DNA of 64,000 nucleotides from Streptomyces chrestomyceticus JCM 4735 (lineage in GTDB: Bacteria; Actinomycetota; Actinomycetes; Streptomycetales; Streptomycetaceae), in contig NZ_BHZC01000001.1 in the NCBI RefSeq assembly GCF_003865135.1, positions 310,001 to 374,000 on the forward strand, read 5' to 3'. The notes beneath the pieces are model-generated. The model worked only from the letters and a program-made list of their open reading frames with translations, was not told where the DNA came from and did no database searches. Both the position numbers and the translations under genes were made by a program. This document shows, one piece after another, positions 24,971 through 33,275 of this stretch; positions within the stretch are counted from its first letter, which is position 1, and each line of letters starts with the position of its first letter.

Positions 24971-26480
24971 GCCGCTGCCACCCCTTCGGTGCCGTGACGG
25001 TGTTCTTGAGGTCGCAGTAGAAGTCGAAGCTCCAGTCGCCGCCCTCCCGCCCCATGCCGGACGCGCGGGAGCCGCCGAAGGGCGCGGCGAGGTCGCGGAC
25101 GAAGAAGCAGTTGATCCAGACCGTTCCGGCGACGAGCCGCGCGCCGACACGGGCGGCGCGCTCGCGGTCCCCGGTGGCGAGGGTGGCGGCCAGCCCGTAG
25201 CGGGTGTCGTTGGCCAGGGCCACGGCCTCGTCCTCGGTGCTGAAGCTCTGGAGGGTGAGCACGGGGCCGAAGACCTCCTCCTGGACGATCTCCGAGTCCT
25301 GCGCGACGTCGGTCAGCAGCGTGGGCCGGTAGTACGTGCCGCCGGTCCGCTCGTTCAGTTCGGTGTGCGGGCCGCCGCCTAGGAGCGCGGTGGCGCCGTC
25401 CGCCAGCGCGCGCCGTACGAAGCCGTCGACCCGCTCCAGGTGCTGGGGGTGGATGGTGGGGCCGATGCCGGTGGAATCCTCACGCGGGTCGCCCTGGACG
25501 AGGGCGCTGGCGTGGTTCAGGAGGCGCTCCAGGAAGGCGTCCCGTACGGAGTTCTCGACGAGCAGCCGGGTCGCGGCCAGGCAGACCTGGCCCGCGTTGT
25601 CGTACTGCTCGACGGCCAGGTCGGTGGCCAGGTCGAGGTCGGCGTCCGCGAAGACCAACAGGGGAGACTTGCCGCCGAGTTCGAAGCTGGTGGGCACCAG
25701 GTTCGCGGCGGCGGCACGGGCGATCCGCCGCGCCGTGGGCACGGAGCCCGTGAAGCTGATGCGGCGCACGCCCGCGTCGGACACGAGGGGCGCGCCGGCC
25801 TCGTCGCCGTACCCCTGGAGGACGTTGAGGACTCCCGGGGGCAGCCCGGCCTCGGCGGCGATGTCCGCGAGGAGCGAGGCGGTGAGCGGGGTCCATTCGG
25901 CGGGTTTGAGGATCACCGGGTCGCCGGCGGCCAGCGCGGGGCCGATCTTCCAGGTGGCCAGCATCAGCGGCGCGTTCCACGGTGTGACGAGTGCGGCGGG
26001 GCCGGCCGGGTCCCAGGTCACGTGGTTGGTGTGGCCACGGGTGGCGAAGTCGTCGTGGCCGAGGGCGAGCAGGCGGTCGGCGAAGAAGCGGAGGTTGTGC
26101 GCCGCGCGGGGCACCACGCCACGCCGGTGGGAGCGCAGCAGCGCGCCGTTGTCCGCCGTCTCGACGGCGGCGAGGTCTTCGAGGCGCGCCTCGATGCCGT
26201 CCGCGACGGCGTGCAGCAGCCGGGCGCGCTCCCGGCGCGGCGTCGCGGCCCAGCCGGGGAAGGCGGCGCGGGCGGCGGCGACGGCGGCCCGGGCCTCTTC
26301 GGCGCCGCCCCGCGCGATCTCGGCGAGCGGTGTCCCGTCGATGGGTGAGCGGTCGGTGAAGGTGACGGTGGAGGCGCGGCGTTCGCCACCGATCCAGTGG
26401 CGGGTGTCGACGGGGACTCCGGCGACCGTGGCGGTGAAACCGGCGGTCAGGGAGCCCGGTGCGGGCGCGGGGAGAGCCAT
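24963..26480 (-). CDS. hpaE: 5-carboxymethyl-2-hydroxymuconate semialdehyde dehydrogenase-like aldehyde dehydrogenase
   Basis: 505 residues from the ATG at 26480, which has GGAGG 5 nt upstream; a slightly longer frame has no such site. Aldehyde dehydrogenase motifs are complete: the NAD fold around TPWNAPLMLATWKI, FELGGKSP with the general-base Glu, and NAGQVCLA with the catalytic Cys. The C-terminal PFGGSRASGMGREGG is of the HpaE/BetB group. It should oxidise the semialdehyde made by HpaD. A MarR-type dyad overlaps its promoter. Confidence 0.88.
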   Translation of the reverse strand: MALPAPAPGSLTAGFTATVAGVPVDTRHWIGGERRASTVTFTDRSPIDGTPLAEIARGGAEEARAAVAAARAAFPGWAATPRRERARLLHAVADGIEARLEDLAAVETADNGALLRSHRRGVVPRAAHNLRFFADRLLALGHDDFATRGHTNHVTWDPAGPAALVTPWNAPLMLATWKIGPALAAGDPVILKPAEWTPLTASLLADIAAEAGLPPGVLNVLQGYGDEAGAPLVSDAGVRRISFTGSVPTARRIARAAAANLVPTSFELGGKSPLLVFADADLDLATDLAVEQYDNAGQVCLAATRLLVENSVRDAFLERLLNHASALVQGDPREDSTGIGPTIHPQHLERVDGFVRRALADGATALLGGGPHTELNERTGGTYYRPTLLTDVAQDSEIVQEEVFGPVLTLQSFSTEDEAVALANDTRYGLAATLATGDRERAARVGARLVAGTVWINCFFVRDLAAPFGGSRASGMGREGGDWSFDFYCDLKNTVTAPKGWQRHG

Positions 26481-26493
26481 CACAGCCTCCAAT

Positions 26494-26510
26494 TCGTTTG
26501 AGGCCAAACA
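26494..26510. promoter_or_regulatory. Putative MarR operator A (hpaE promoter)
   Basis: TCGTTTGAGGCCAAACA, with GTTTG/CAAAC arms, lies 14 bp upstream of the hpaE start and faces the puuC remnant. It resembles four other sites in this island (26569, 28288, 30271 and 30378). Confidence 0.6.
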
Positions 26511-26568
26511 AAATAGGCGGCCTCGCTCCAGGCGGTCAACCCCTTCCCCGGCGGCCCCTCGCGGCTAT

Positions 26569-26585
26569 CATTTGATCCCAAACGT
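26569..26585. promoter_or_regulatory. Putative MarR operator B (puuC/puuD promoter)
   Basis: CATTTGATCCCAAACGT has TTTG/CAAA arms and lies about 42 bp upstream of the start of the puuC remnant and puuD unit. It shares the CAAACG half-site with the other island operators. Confidence 0.55.
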
Positions 26586-26626
26586 CATGCCGGAGAGTGG
26601 TACCGGAAGAGACGGGAGAGACGCGC

Positions 26627-26840
26627 GTGACACTCATGCCGGACAGCGCCACCAGCCACCGCACCTGGCTGCGCCGGGCGGACCGGTGGGAGCCGCCCGC
26701 CCGCCTCCGCATCGCGGGCACGGACGAGGACGGTTCGGGCCCCCTTCGGCGGCTACAAGCAGTCGGGCAACGGGCGCGACAAGTCCGTACACGCGCTGGA
26801 GAAGTACACCGAACTCAAGACGACCTGGATCCAGTGGTGA
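26627..26840 (+). pseudogene. puuC-type aldehyde dehydrogenase, gutted by internal deletion
   Basis: An intact start remains (GTG with GGGAG 8 nt upstream) with an N-terminus like aldehyde dehydrogenases (HRTWLRRADRWEPPARLRI). At about 26745 the sequence jumps, in another frame, to the enzyme's C-terminus: PFGGYKQSGNGRDKS then HALEKYTELKTTWIQW and a stop. That ending is diagnostic of gamma-glutamyl-gamma-aminobutyraldehyde dehydrogenase (PuuC). About 420 central residues, including the NAD fold and catalytic Cys, are gone. The stop overlaps the puuD start. Confidence 0.82.
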
Positions 26841-27616
26841 ACGTGGTGAGCACCCCGCGCAACGGCGCCCGTCCCCTCATCGCCCTCCCCCAGCGTTTCT
26901 CCGCCTCGGCCTCGGCGCTGCGGTACGGCGCCGTGGTGACGGCGCGGGCGCTGTCGGAAGCCGTACTGCGTTCGGGCGGCGAGCCGTTCATGCTGCACCC
27001 GGGCCCGCCGGAGGAGGCGGGCGAGCGGCTGGCCCGCTGCGGCGACGTGGCACCGTACCTCTACGGCGCCGAGGTCCACGACAGGGTCTACGACGTCGAC
27101 GCGGAGCAGGACGCGTTCGATCTCGCGGTGGCGCGGTACGCGCTGGCGAGCGAGCTGCCGCTGCTGGCTGTCTGCCGCGGACTCCAGGTCGTCAACGTCG
27201 CCCTCGGCGGAACGTTGCGCCAGGACATGGGCGGCCGGGGGTACGACCACCGGCACCGGGTTCACCGTGTCGCGCTCGCGGCGGGTTCGACGGTCGCGAG
27301 GGCGATGGCGAGGGCGACTTCGGTGTCTGTGGCCGTACCCGTACCCGTGACTGTGTCCAAGGCTGGGGAAGCGGCGAGGGAAGCCGTCAACGTGGAGGTG
27401 TCGTGCTATCACCACCAGTGCACGGACCGGCTGGGCGAAGGGCTCGCCGTCATCGGGCGGGCCGCGGACGGCACCGTGGAAGCCCTCGAACTCCCGGGCC
27501 GCCGCGAGTGGTTCGCGGCAGTGCAGTGGCACCCCGAGGACACGGCGGCCATCGATCCTGCCCAGCAGGGCCTGTTCGACGCGTTGACCGAGGCGTGCGG
27601 GAGGCGGTTCTCCTGA
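26837..27616 (+). CDS. puuD: Gamma-glutamyl-gamma-aminobutyrate hydrolase-like class I glutamine amidotransferase
   Basis: 259 residues. It starts at the GTG overlapping the puuC-remnant stop (GTGA); two further in-frame GTG codons follow within 9 nt. The peptidase C26 fold has nucleophile Cys113 (LAVCRGLQVVN), and the His232/Glu234 pair in QWHPED completes the triad. It should hydrolyse a gamma-glutamyl bond, releasing glutamate from a gamma-glutamyl acid, the last step of the Puu-type amine pathway. A glutamine-synthetase-like ligase lies 3 kb away. Confidence 0.88.
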   Translation: MNVVSTPRNGARPLIALPQRFSASASALRYGAVVTARALSEAVLRSGGEPFMLHPGPPEEAGERLARCGDVAPYLYGAEVHDRVYDVDAEQDAFDLAVARYALASELPLLAVCRGLQVVNVALGGTLRQDMGGRGYDHRHRVHRVALAAGSTVARAMARATSVSVAVPVPVTVSKAGEAAREAVNVEVSCYHHQCTDRLGEGLAVIGRAADGTVEALELPGRREWFAAVQWHPEDTAAIDPAQQGLFDALTEACGRRFS

Positions 27617-27624
27617 GGGGCGGC

Positions 27625-28200
27625 TCAGCTCCGGGAGGGGCGGCGTCCGCTGCGTCGCGGGCGGGGGTCGGCCCCGTCGAGGAGGGCGAGCCGCCGCTCC
27701 TCCCCGTTCTCCTCCGTCTGCACCACGATCTTCCGCAGCAGGTCGGCCAGCGTCTTGCACTCCTCGTCGGTCAGCCGCTCGGAGACGAAGACCTCCTCCG
27801 CGTTGAAGGCGGGAAACACCTCGGCCATCAGCCGCTCGCCCTGGTCCGTCAGCCGCAGCAGCACCAGGCGCCCGTCGGAGGGGTGACTGTTGCGTTCGAG
27901 GAGGCCCCGGCTCTGGAGGGTGCGGCACACCCCCGTCAAGGTGCCCTTGGAGATGCCGGCCTCCGCCGCCACGTGGCGGGTCTCCGTCTCGCCCCAGATC
28001 CACACGACCCACAGCACGACGAACGAGGTCCAGGACAGTTCGGCGCCCCGCAGCACGGAGTTCTCGAAGTGCTGTCGCACGGCCGCGGCGGCACGGTAGA
28101 TGTTCGCCACTGCGACCATCTGTACGTGCCGGATCGGTGTGTCGCCCAGCTTGGCCTGTACGGCCTTCTCGGTCTCCCGGATGGAACGGTGCTCCGTCAC
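27625..28200 (-). CDS. MarR-family transcriptional regulator
   Basis: 191 residues from a GTG at 28200. The MarR winged helix is clear (HVAAEAGISKGTLTGVCRTL for the recognition helix, then SDGRLVLLRLTDQG for the wing). Basic tails (GADPRPRRSGRRPSRS) extend the C-terminus. The 3' end lies 8 nt from the convergent puuD stop. A similar operator-like site sits upstream of its own gene and upstream of hpaE, puuD, the ADC-like gene and the synthetase-like gene, so it is the likely repressor of the island, released by an aromatic acid or amine. Confidence 0.88.
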   Translation of the reverse strand: MTEHRSIRETEKAVQAKLGDTPIRHVQMVAVANIYRAAAAVRQHFENSVLRGAELSWTSFVVLWVVWIWGETETRHVAAEAGISKGTLTGVCRTLQSRGLLERNSHPSDGRLVLLRLTDQGERLMAEVFPAFNAEEVFVSERLTDEECKTLADLLRKIVVQTEENGEERRLALLDGADPRPRRSGRRPSRS

Positions 28201-28287
28201 GTCGTGTTCTCCCGTGTCTCTCGCCCTCGCCGGCAATCCCCTGCCGGGTTCCGTGCGCCCCCGTAAGACCGTTGCCGTTCGCGATCC

Positions 28288-28306
28288 TTACGGACTCAAA
28301 CGATAA
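28288..28306. promoter_or_regulatory. Putative MarR operator (marR/SDR intergenic region)
   Basis: The segment around ACGGACTCAAACGAT contains the CAAACGA half-site shared by the other sites. The left arm is poorly conserved, so this is the weakest of the five. Confidence 0.4.
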
Positions 28307-28475
28307 CCCGCGCCGTACCGGCCCATCCGCTCTCCTCCGGAAGCATTTTTCCGGAAGCACCGCCCGCCACGGCAGCCGGAAGCACTTTCACGGCGGCCCG
28401 CCGGGGTCCCTGGGCCGGCTTTCTCCGCCGTGCCCAGCACACCGTCGCACCGCCCTCAGCGAAAGGGAGTTCCGC

Positions 28476-29354
28476 ATGACCCGGCCCGATGAGCCAGACC
28501 AGAACGATCAGCGCGATAAGCCCGGCAAGGCCGATCAGTCCGGTCAGCCCGACCGGCCCTCCCCCGGCGCCCGCCCCGTCCTGCTCGTGGCCGGAGCGAG
28601 CAGCGGGATCGGTGCCGCCGTCGCCGCGCGCGGGGCGGACGGAGGGGCGCGCGTCGCCGTGTGCGCCCGGCGCGCCGGTGCGCTGCGCGAGGTCGCGGAG
28701 GCGTGCGGCGCGATGCCCTACGTGGCCGACGTGACCGTACGCGGTGAGGTCGACGACCTGGTCGCGGCCGTGGTGCGGGACCACGGCCGGCTGGACGGCG
28801 TGGTCGCCAATGCCGGAACCATCCGCCCCGGCGGCCTGCTCGAACTCAGCGACGAGGACTGGGACGCCACGCTGCGCACCAACCTCACCTCCGTCTTCCT
28901 GCTCGCCCGCGCGGCCCTTCCGCACCTGGCGGCCACGCGGGGCGCGTTCGTCACCGTGGGCTCCGTCGCCGGACTGCGCGCCGCCGCGGGCGCGAGTGCG
29001 TATGCCGCGTCCAAGGCGGGAGCCGGCATGCTGACGAGCGTCATCGCCGCGGAGTTCGGGCCGTACGGAGTACGTGCCAACACGGTCTGCCCCGGCTGGA
29101 CGCGCACGGAGATGGCCGACGAGGAGATGCGGGAGTTCGGCGGCGGGCTTTCCTTGGACGCGGCGTACGCGCGGGCCACGGCGCTGGTGCCGCAGCGGCG
29201 CGCGGCGGCGGCCGAGGAGGTCGCGGACGCCGTGCTGTGGCTTCTCGGGCCGCGGTCGTCGTACGTCAACGGGGCGACGCTGACCGTGGACGGCGGCCTG
29301 ACCTCGGTCGACGCGGGGCGGGTGCCGTTCGACTTCACCGTGCTTCCGCGGTGA
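28476..29354 (+). CDS. Short-chain dehydrogenase/reductase
   Basis: 292 residues from an ATG preceded by AAAGGGAG. A hydrophilic 30-residue N-terminal extension rich in Asp/Gln/Pro precedes the Rossmann loop AGASSGIGAAV. NAG, a Ser in GSVAG and YAASK complete the classical SDR catalytic set, and SYVNGATLTVDGG closes the fold. It reduces a carbonyl or oxidises an alcohol with NAD(P)H; the substrate is unknown. Its 3' end overlaps the convergent ADC-like gene by 20 bp. Confidence 0.92.
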   Translation: MTRPDEPDQNDQRDKPGKADQSGQPDRPSPGARPVLLVAGASSGIGAAVAARGADGGARVAVCARRAGALREVAEACGAMPYVADVTVRGEVDDLVAAVVRDHGRLDGVVANAGTIRPGGLLELSDEDWDATLRTNLTSVFLLARAALPHLAATRGAFVTVGSVAGLRAAAGASAYAASKAGAGMLTSVIAAEFGPYGVRANTVCPGWTRTEMADEEMREFGGGLSLDAAYARATALVPQRRAAAAEEVADAVLWLLGPRSSYVNGATLTVDGGLTSVDAGRVPFDFTVLPR

Positions 29355-30231
29355 CCCCGTACCGCTGACAGGCACCGGCCGACGCGCCCGCGCTCCGCTC
29401 CAGCACCGTCCCCCCGTTCCAGCACACCCCCACCTGCCGGTAGTACGCCCCGATCGGCTCCGCGACGGCGAGGGCCGCCAGTTCCTCCGTGGGCGACTCG
29501 AACAGGTCCAGCTCCGCGTCCGCCGCCCACGCCTGGCCCGCCTCGAAGGAAGCGGCTCCGCTCTCGACCAGCTCGTCCAGCGCGAGTCCCGTCCCGTCGA
29601 CCGAGGGCAGTACACGGTGGTGGGCCATCGGGTGGCCGTTCACGAAGCCGCCCGTCGCCGACGGTTCGCGCAGCGTGGCGACCACCTGTGCCAGCCGCCG
29701 GTCCCCCGCGGCGAGCGTCGCGCCGAAGACGGCGCCGGGCTCGATGCGGGGTGCGGGCCCGTACGGATGGGGCCTGGTCAGGTGGATGGAGCCGAGCTTC
29801 TTCGGGTAGCCCTGGTGGATCCCTCGGGCGACGGCGAAGTCCTTGTCGACCCAGATGTAGACGCAGCGCGAGTACGTACGGCCGCGGTAGCCGCAGCGGA
29901 CGACCGCGAAGCACTCCTTGTACTGGCTGCGCACCGGGTCGAGCAGCTCCTCCTTCCCGGCGCCGCAGGACTGCCAGTCCGCCCAGATCAGCGCGACGGC
30001 ACCCGGGTCCTCGGCGGCGGGGGCGAGTGGCTCGGGGAGGAGTTCGCGTACCCGGGCGGGGTCGGTGCGGTACTCGACGGTGAGCAGGTCGCCGGAGTAG
30101 TACCAGGGTGGGGGCGGGATCAGCGAGGCCCGGCCCGTGGCGGTCCTGGGCGGGAAGAAACCTCGGACGGCCGGGGCGGCGGGCACGTCGGACTCGGTGG
30201 GCACAGCGGACTCGGTGGGCTCGGTGGGCAC
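29335..30231 (-). CDS. Acetoacetate decarboxylase-family protein
   Basis: 298 residues from a GTG with AGGAG 8 nt upstream. The N-terminus has a PTES repeat that is probably disordered. The ADC fold is indicated by the YRTDPARVRELLPEPLAP segment and by GYPKKLGSIHL, which contains the Schiff-base Lys of the family. It may decarboxylate or otherwise process a beta- or alpha-keto acid of the pathway by imine chemistry. The site at 30271-30288 overlaps its promoter. Confidence 0.85.
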   Translation of the reverse strand: MPTEPTESAVPTESDVPAAPAVRGFFPPRTATGRASLIPPPPWYYSGDLLTVEYRTDPARVRELLPEPLAPAAEDPGAVALIWADWQSCGAGKEELLDPVRSQYKECFAVVRCGYRGRTYSRCVYIWVDKDFAVARGIHQGYPKKLGSIHLTRPHPYGPAPRIEPGAVFGATLAAGDRRLAQVVATLREPSATGGFVNGHPMAHHRVLPSVDGTGLALDELVESGAASFEAGQAWAADAELDLFESPTEELAALAVAEPIGAYYRQVGVCWNGGTVLERSAGASAGACQRYGVTAEAR

Positions 30232-30270
30232 AGCGGACTCCTCGGGTTTCCCGCTCGGCGTACCGGCTAG

Positions 30271-30288
30271 TCGTTTGGGCCCGTACGA
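30271..30288. promoter_or_regulatory. Putative MarR operator C (ADC-like gene promoter)
   Basis: TCGTTTGGGCCCGTACGA is an 18-bp imperfect palindrome with TCGT/ACGA outer arms and a GGGCCC centre, located 40 bp upstream of the ADC-like start. Confidence 0.6.
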
Positions 30289-30377
30289 TATGCCGTCACC
30301 GCCGGATTGTCACGGGCGGGCCGGCCGCGCCGCCGATCCGCCACACCCTCTTGCGCGCCCCCCACCCTCTCCATATT

Positions 30378-30396
30378 GTTCGACCCCAAACGACAT
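30378..30396. promoter_or_regulatory. Putative MarR operator D (synthetase-like gene promoter)
   Basis: GTTCGACCCCAAACGACAT carries the CCAAACGA half-site and a TCG left arm. It lies about 45 bp upstream of the glutamine-synthetase-like gene start. Confidence 0.55.
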
Positions 30397-30440
30397 CCCG
30401 AGTGGGCCCGCGCACAGTCCCCGCAGGAAGGCTGGACAGG

Positions 30441-31808
30441 GTGAGCGAACAGAGCCCGGCACACAGCGACCAGGCCCGGCAGGCCGTCGCGGCACTGCGC
30501 GCACAGGACATCGACGTGGTGCGCGTCGTCTACCCCGATCTGCTCGGCGCCGACCGCGCCCGCGACATCCTCGTCAGCCACCTGCCGGCCGCCACGCGCC
30601 ACGGCCTGGCGTTCTGCCGCGCGGTCTACCACACCAGCCCCCAGAGCGACACCGTTCCCATGCCGGGGGGCCTGTCGGCCGGGATGCCGGACATCTCGGT
30701 CCGGCCGGACCTGGACACCCTGCACCGGCTCCCCTGGGAGCCCGGCGTCGCCTGGTGTCTGGGTGAGGCGCTGGACCCGGCGACCGGGCGCCCGGCCACC
30801 GAATCCCCGCGCGACCTGCTGCGCCGCGTCCTCGACCGGATCGGCGCGGAACTGCACCCGGTGGTCGGCCCCGAGTTGGAGTACTACCTGTGCGAACGGG
30901 ACGAAAGCGCCGTCACCGGCTGGTCGCCGTACGGGCGGGCGCCGGGCAACGTCTACAGCGCGGGGCTGCGTGGCGACCCCGACGGCCATCTCCTGCGCAC
31001 GCTGCGGCACTTGAAGGACCTGGAGATCGGCGCGACGGCCGGGAACCGCGAGTTCGGCAGCGGTCAGTTCGAGATCAACCTCGATCATTCGGCGGCACTC
31101 GACGCCGCCGACCGCGCGTTCCGTTTCAAGGCGGCCGTCAAAGAGATCGCCCGCACCGAGGGACGACTCGCCACCTTCATGGCCAGGCCCTTCAACGAAG
31201 AGGGCGGCTCCGGCTTCCACCTGCACCTGTCGATGGTCGACCCGGACGGACGCAATGTCTTCGAAGGCCGTGACGAGGGTGACCCGCACGGCCTGTCCGC
31301 CGCCGCGCGGCACGCGACCGCCGGTGTCCTCGCCCACGCGCCCGCGCTCACCGCGCTGCTCAACCCGACCGTCAACTCCTACAAGCGGTTCGGCCCGGAC
31401 AGCCTCGCCCCGTGGCTGATCGACTGGGGACTGGACAACCGCAGCGCCATGGTGCGCATACCGCCCGAGCGCGGCGACGGCACCCGCCTGGAACTGCGCC
31501 TCGGTGACGCCACGGCCAATCCCTATCTCGCCGTCGCGGGCGCGATCGCCGCCGTAGGACTCGGCCTGCGGGAAAAACGCGAGCCGCCCGAGCCGCTGGA
31601 AGGCTACGGCTACCGGGAGAACACCGCGGCGCGGCTGCCGCGCACGCTCACCGAGGCGCTGGACGCGCTGGAGGGCGACACGGAATTGACGGACATGCTG
31701 GGAGCCGATTTCACCCATTCCTTCCTCACGTACAAACGCAATGAAATCGAGCGGTTCCAGCAGTACGTCACGGACTGGGAGTTCAAGGAGTACGCCTTTC
31801 TCCTGTGA
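30441..31808 (+). CDS. Glutamine synthetase-like gamma-glutamyl amine ligase
   Basis: 455 residues from a GTG after GGACAGG. The GS catalytic barrel is recognisable: GPELEYY (143-149), FEINLDHS, GSGFHLHLSM near residue 258, NPTVNSYKRF and RLELRLGDATANPYL. The length and sequence fit the GlnA-like group (PuuA, GlnA3/GlnA4) that joins glutamate to polyamines, ethanolamine or arylamines with ATP. With puuD and the puuC remnant this makes a gamma-glutamylated amine route. The substrate might be an aromatic amine given the hpa genes, but that is inference. Confidence 0.88.
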   Translation: MSEQSPAHSDQARQAVAALRAQDIDVVRVVYPDLLGADRARDILVSHLPAATRHGLAFCRAVYHTSPQSDTVPMPGGLSAGMPDISVRPDLDTLHRLPWEPGVAWCLGEALDPATGRPATESPRDLLRRVLDRIGAELHPVVGPELEYYLCERDESAVTGWSPYGRAPGNVYSAGLRGDPDGHLLRTLRHLKDLEIGATAGNREFGSGQFEINLDHSAALDAADRAFRFKAAVKEIARTEGRLATFMARPFNEEGGSGFHLHLSMVDPDGRNVFEGRDEGDPHGLSAAARHATAGVLAHAPALTALLNPTVNSYKRFGPDSLAPWLIDWGLDNRSAMVRIPPERGDGTRLELRLGDATANPYLAVAGAIAAVGLGLREKREPPEPLEGYGYRENTAARLPRTLTEALDALEGDTELTDMLGADFTHSFLTYKRNEIERFQQYVTDWEFKEYAFLL

Positions 31809-31883
31809 CGGATCGCGTGACGGATTCCGCCTGCACCGGATTCCCTGTGCCACCCTCCTCGCCTTCTTCGCAAGGACGGCCCC

Positions 31884-33170
31884 ATGACCACCGCTTCCAC
31901 CACTTCCCGCGCACCCGAACCCCTGCCCCTCGACGCGGTCGACCTCACCGACCACGACAATTTCACCGACGGCGAGCTGTGCTGGCGGATGCTCGACACG
32001 CTGCGCCGCGAGGACCCCGTCCACTGGCAGCCGGAGGCCGCGCCCGGAAGCGGCTTCTGGGCCGTCACCCGGCACGCCGACATCGTGCGCGCCGGCCGCG
32101 ACCCCGACACCTTCACCTCCACCCGGTTCACCAACCTCGAAGAGGTCGACGAGCGGCACCGCGAGACCCGCCGCTCCCTCCTGGAGACCGACGGACCACG
32201 CCACCGGGCCATGCGCAGACTGTTGCAGCGGCAGTTCACTCCGCGTGCCGTCGCCACGTACGAGGTCTTCCTCCGCGGGCTGACCGCGCGCACCCTCGAC
32301 GCGGCGCTCGCCAAGGGCCGCTTCGACTTCGTCCAGGAGGTCGCGGCCGACTTCCCGATCAACGTCCTCGCCCGCATGCTCGGCGTCCCCGGGCACGACA
32401 CCCGGCGGCTGATCGACTGGGGCAACCGCATCATCGGCAACACCGACCCGGACTACGCGGACGTCCTGCTCGGCACCGCGGAGAGCGAGCGCTACCGCGA
32501 CCTGCCCTTCCGCAGCCCCGCGGCGCTGGAGGTCTTCGCGTACGGGCGGGAGCTGGCGGCGCGGCGCCGGGGCGCCGACGGCGACGACCTGGTGAGCCGG
32601 CTCGTCAACGGGACGCCGTCCGACGGGGTGCCGCTGTCGGCGCGGGACTTCGACAACTACTTCCTGCTGCTGGTCGTCGCGGGCAACGAGACCACCCGGC
32701 ACGCCATCTCGCACACCATGCTCGCCCTGATCAACCACCCGGAACAGCGCGAGAAACTGCGCCGCGACCCGTCCTTGATGCCGGGCGCCGTCGAAGAGTT
32801 CCTGCGCTGGTCCTCCCCCGTCCACCACTTCCGGCGCACCGCCACCCGCGACACCGAGCTGGGCGGCCGGCGGATCGCGGAGGGGGACAAGGTCGTCCTC
32901 TGGTTCGCCTCGGGCAACCGCGACGAGACGGTCTTCGACGACCCGTACCGCTTCGACGTCACCCGCACCGCCAACGATCACCTCACCTTCGGCAAGGGCG
33001 GACCGCACTTCTGTCTGGGCAGTTCGCTGGCCCGGCTGGAGCTGCGCGTCATGTTCGAAGAGCTGCTCCCCCGCCTGTCCGACGTCCGTCTCACCGCCCA
33101 GCCCCGGTACGTCCGCTCCAACTTCGTCAACGGCCTCAAGACCCTGCCGGTCGAGATCACCTTGGCGTAG
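31884..33170 (+). CDS. Cytochrome P450
   Basis: 428 residues with I-helix AGNETT (266-271), ExxR at E305-R308 (EFLR) and haem loop FGKGGPHFCLG with Cys377. It resembles actinobacterial catabolic P450s of the CYP124/125/268 type more than tailoring enzymes; that placement is by motif only. It is 75 nt downstream of the glutamine-synthetase-like gene on the same strand and so probably in its operon, where it may start attack on the amine substrate. Confidence 0.93.
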   Translation: MTTASTTSRAPEPLPLDAVDLTDHDNFTDGELCWRMLDTLRREDPVHWQPEAAPGSGFWAVTRHADIVRAGRDPDTFTSTRFTNLEEVDERHRETRRSLLETDGPRHRAMRRLLQRQFTPRAVATYEVFLRGLTARTLDAALAKGRFDFVQEVAADFPINVLARMLGVPGHDTRRLIDWGNRIIGNTDPDYADVLLGTAESERYRDLPFRSPAALEVFAYGRELAARRRGADGDDLVSRLVNGTPSDGVPLSARDFDNYFLLLVVAGNETTRHAISHTMLALINHPEQREKLRRDPSLMPGAVEEFLRWSSPVHHFRRTATRDTELGGRRIAEGDKVVLWFASGNRDETVFDDPYRFDVTRTANDHLTFGKGGPHFCLGSSLARLELRVMFEELLPRLSDVRLTAQPRYVRSNFVNGLKTLPVEITLA

Positions 33171-33275
33171 GAGCCGGTGGCGTCATCGCGTACTGCCGGA
33201 GCACGCTCCGCGGGACGACGGGCGGGAATCAGGAAAACCGTGCCGTGCCCCCGCCGCGATCGACAGGATGAGGGC

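Noticed and set aside
30267..33008. A 900-residue minus-strand frame across the synthetase-like and P450 genes
   Set aside because: Antisense shadow of two clear genes; composition is not protein-like and no motif is present.
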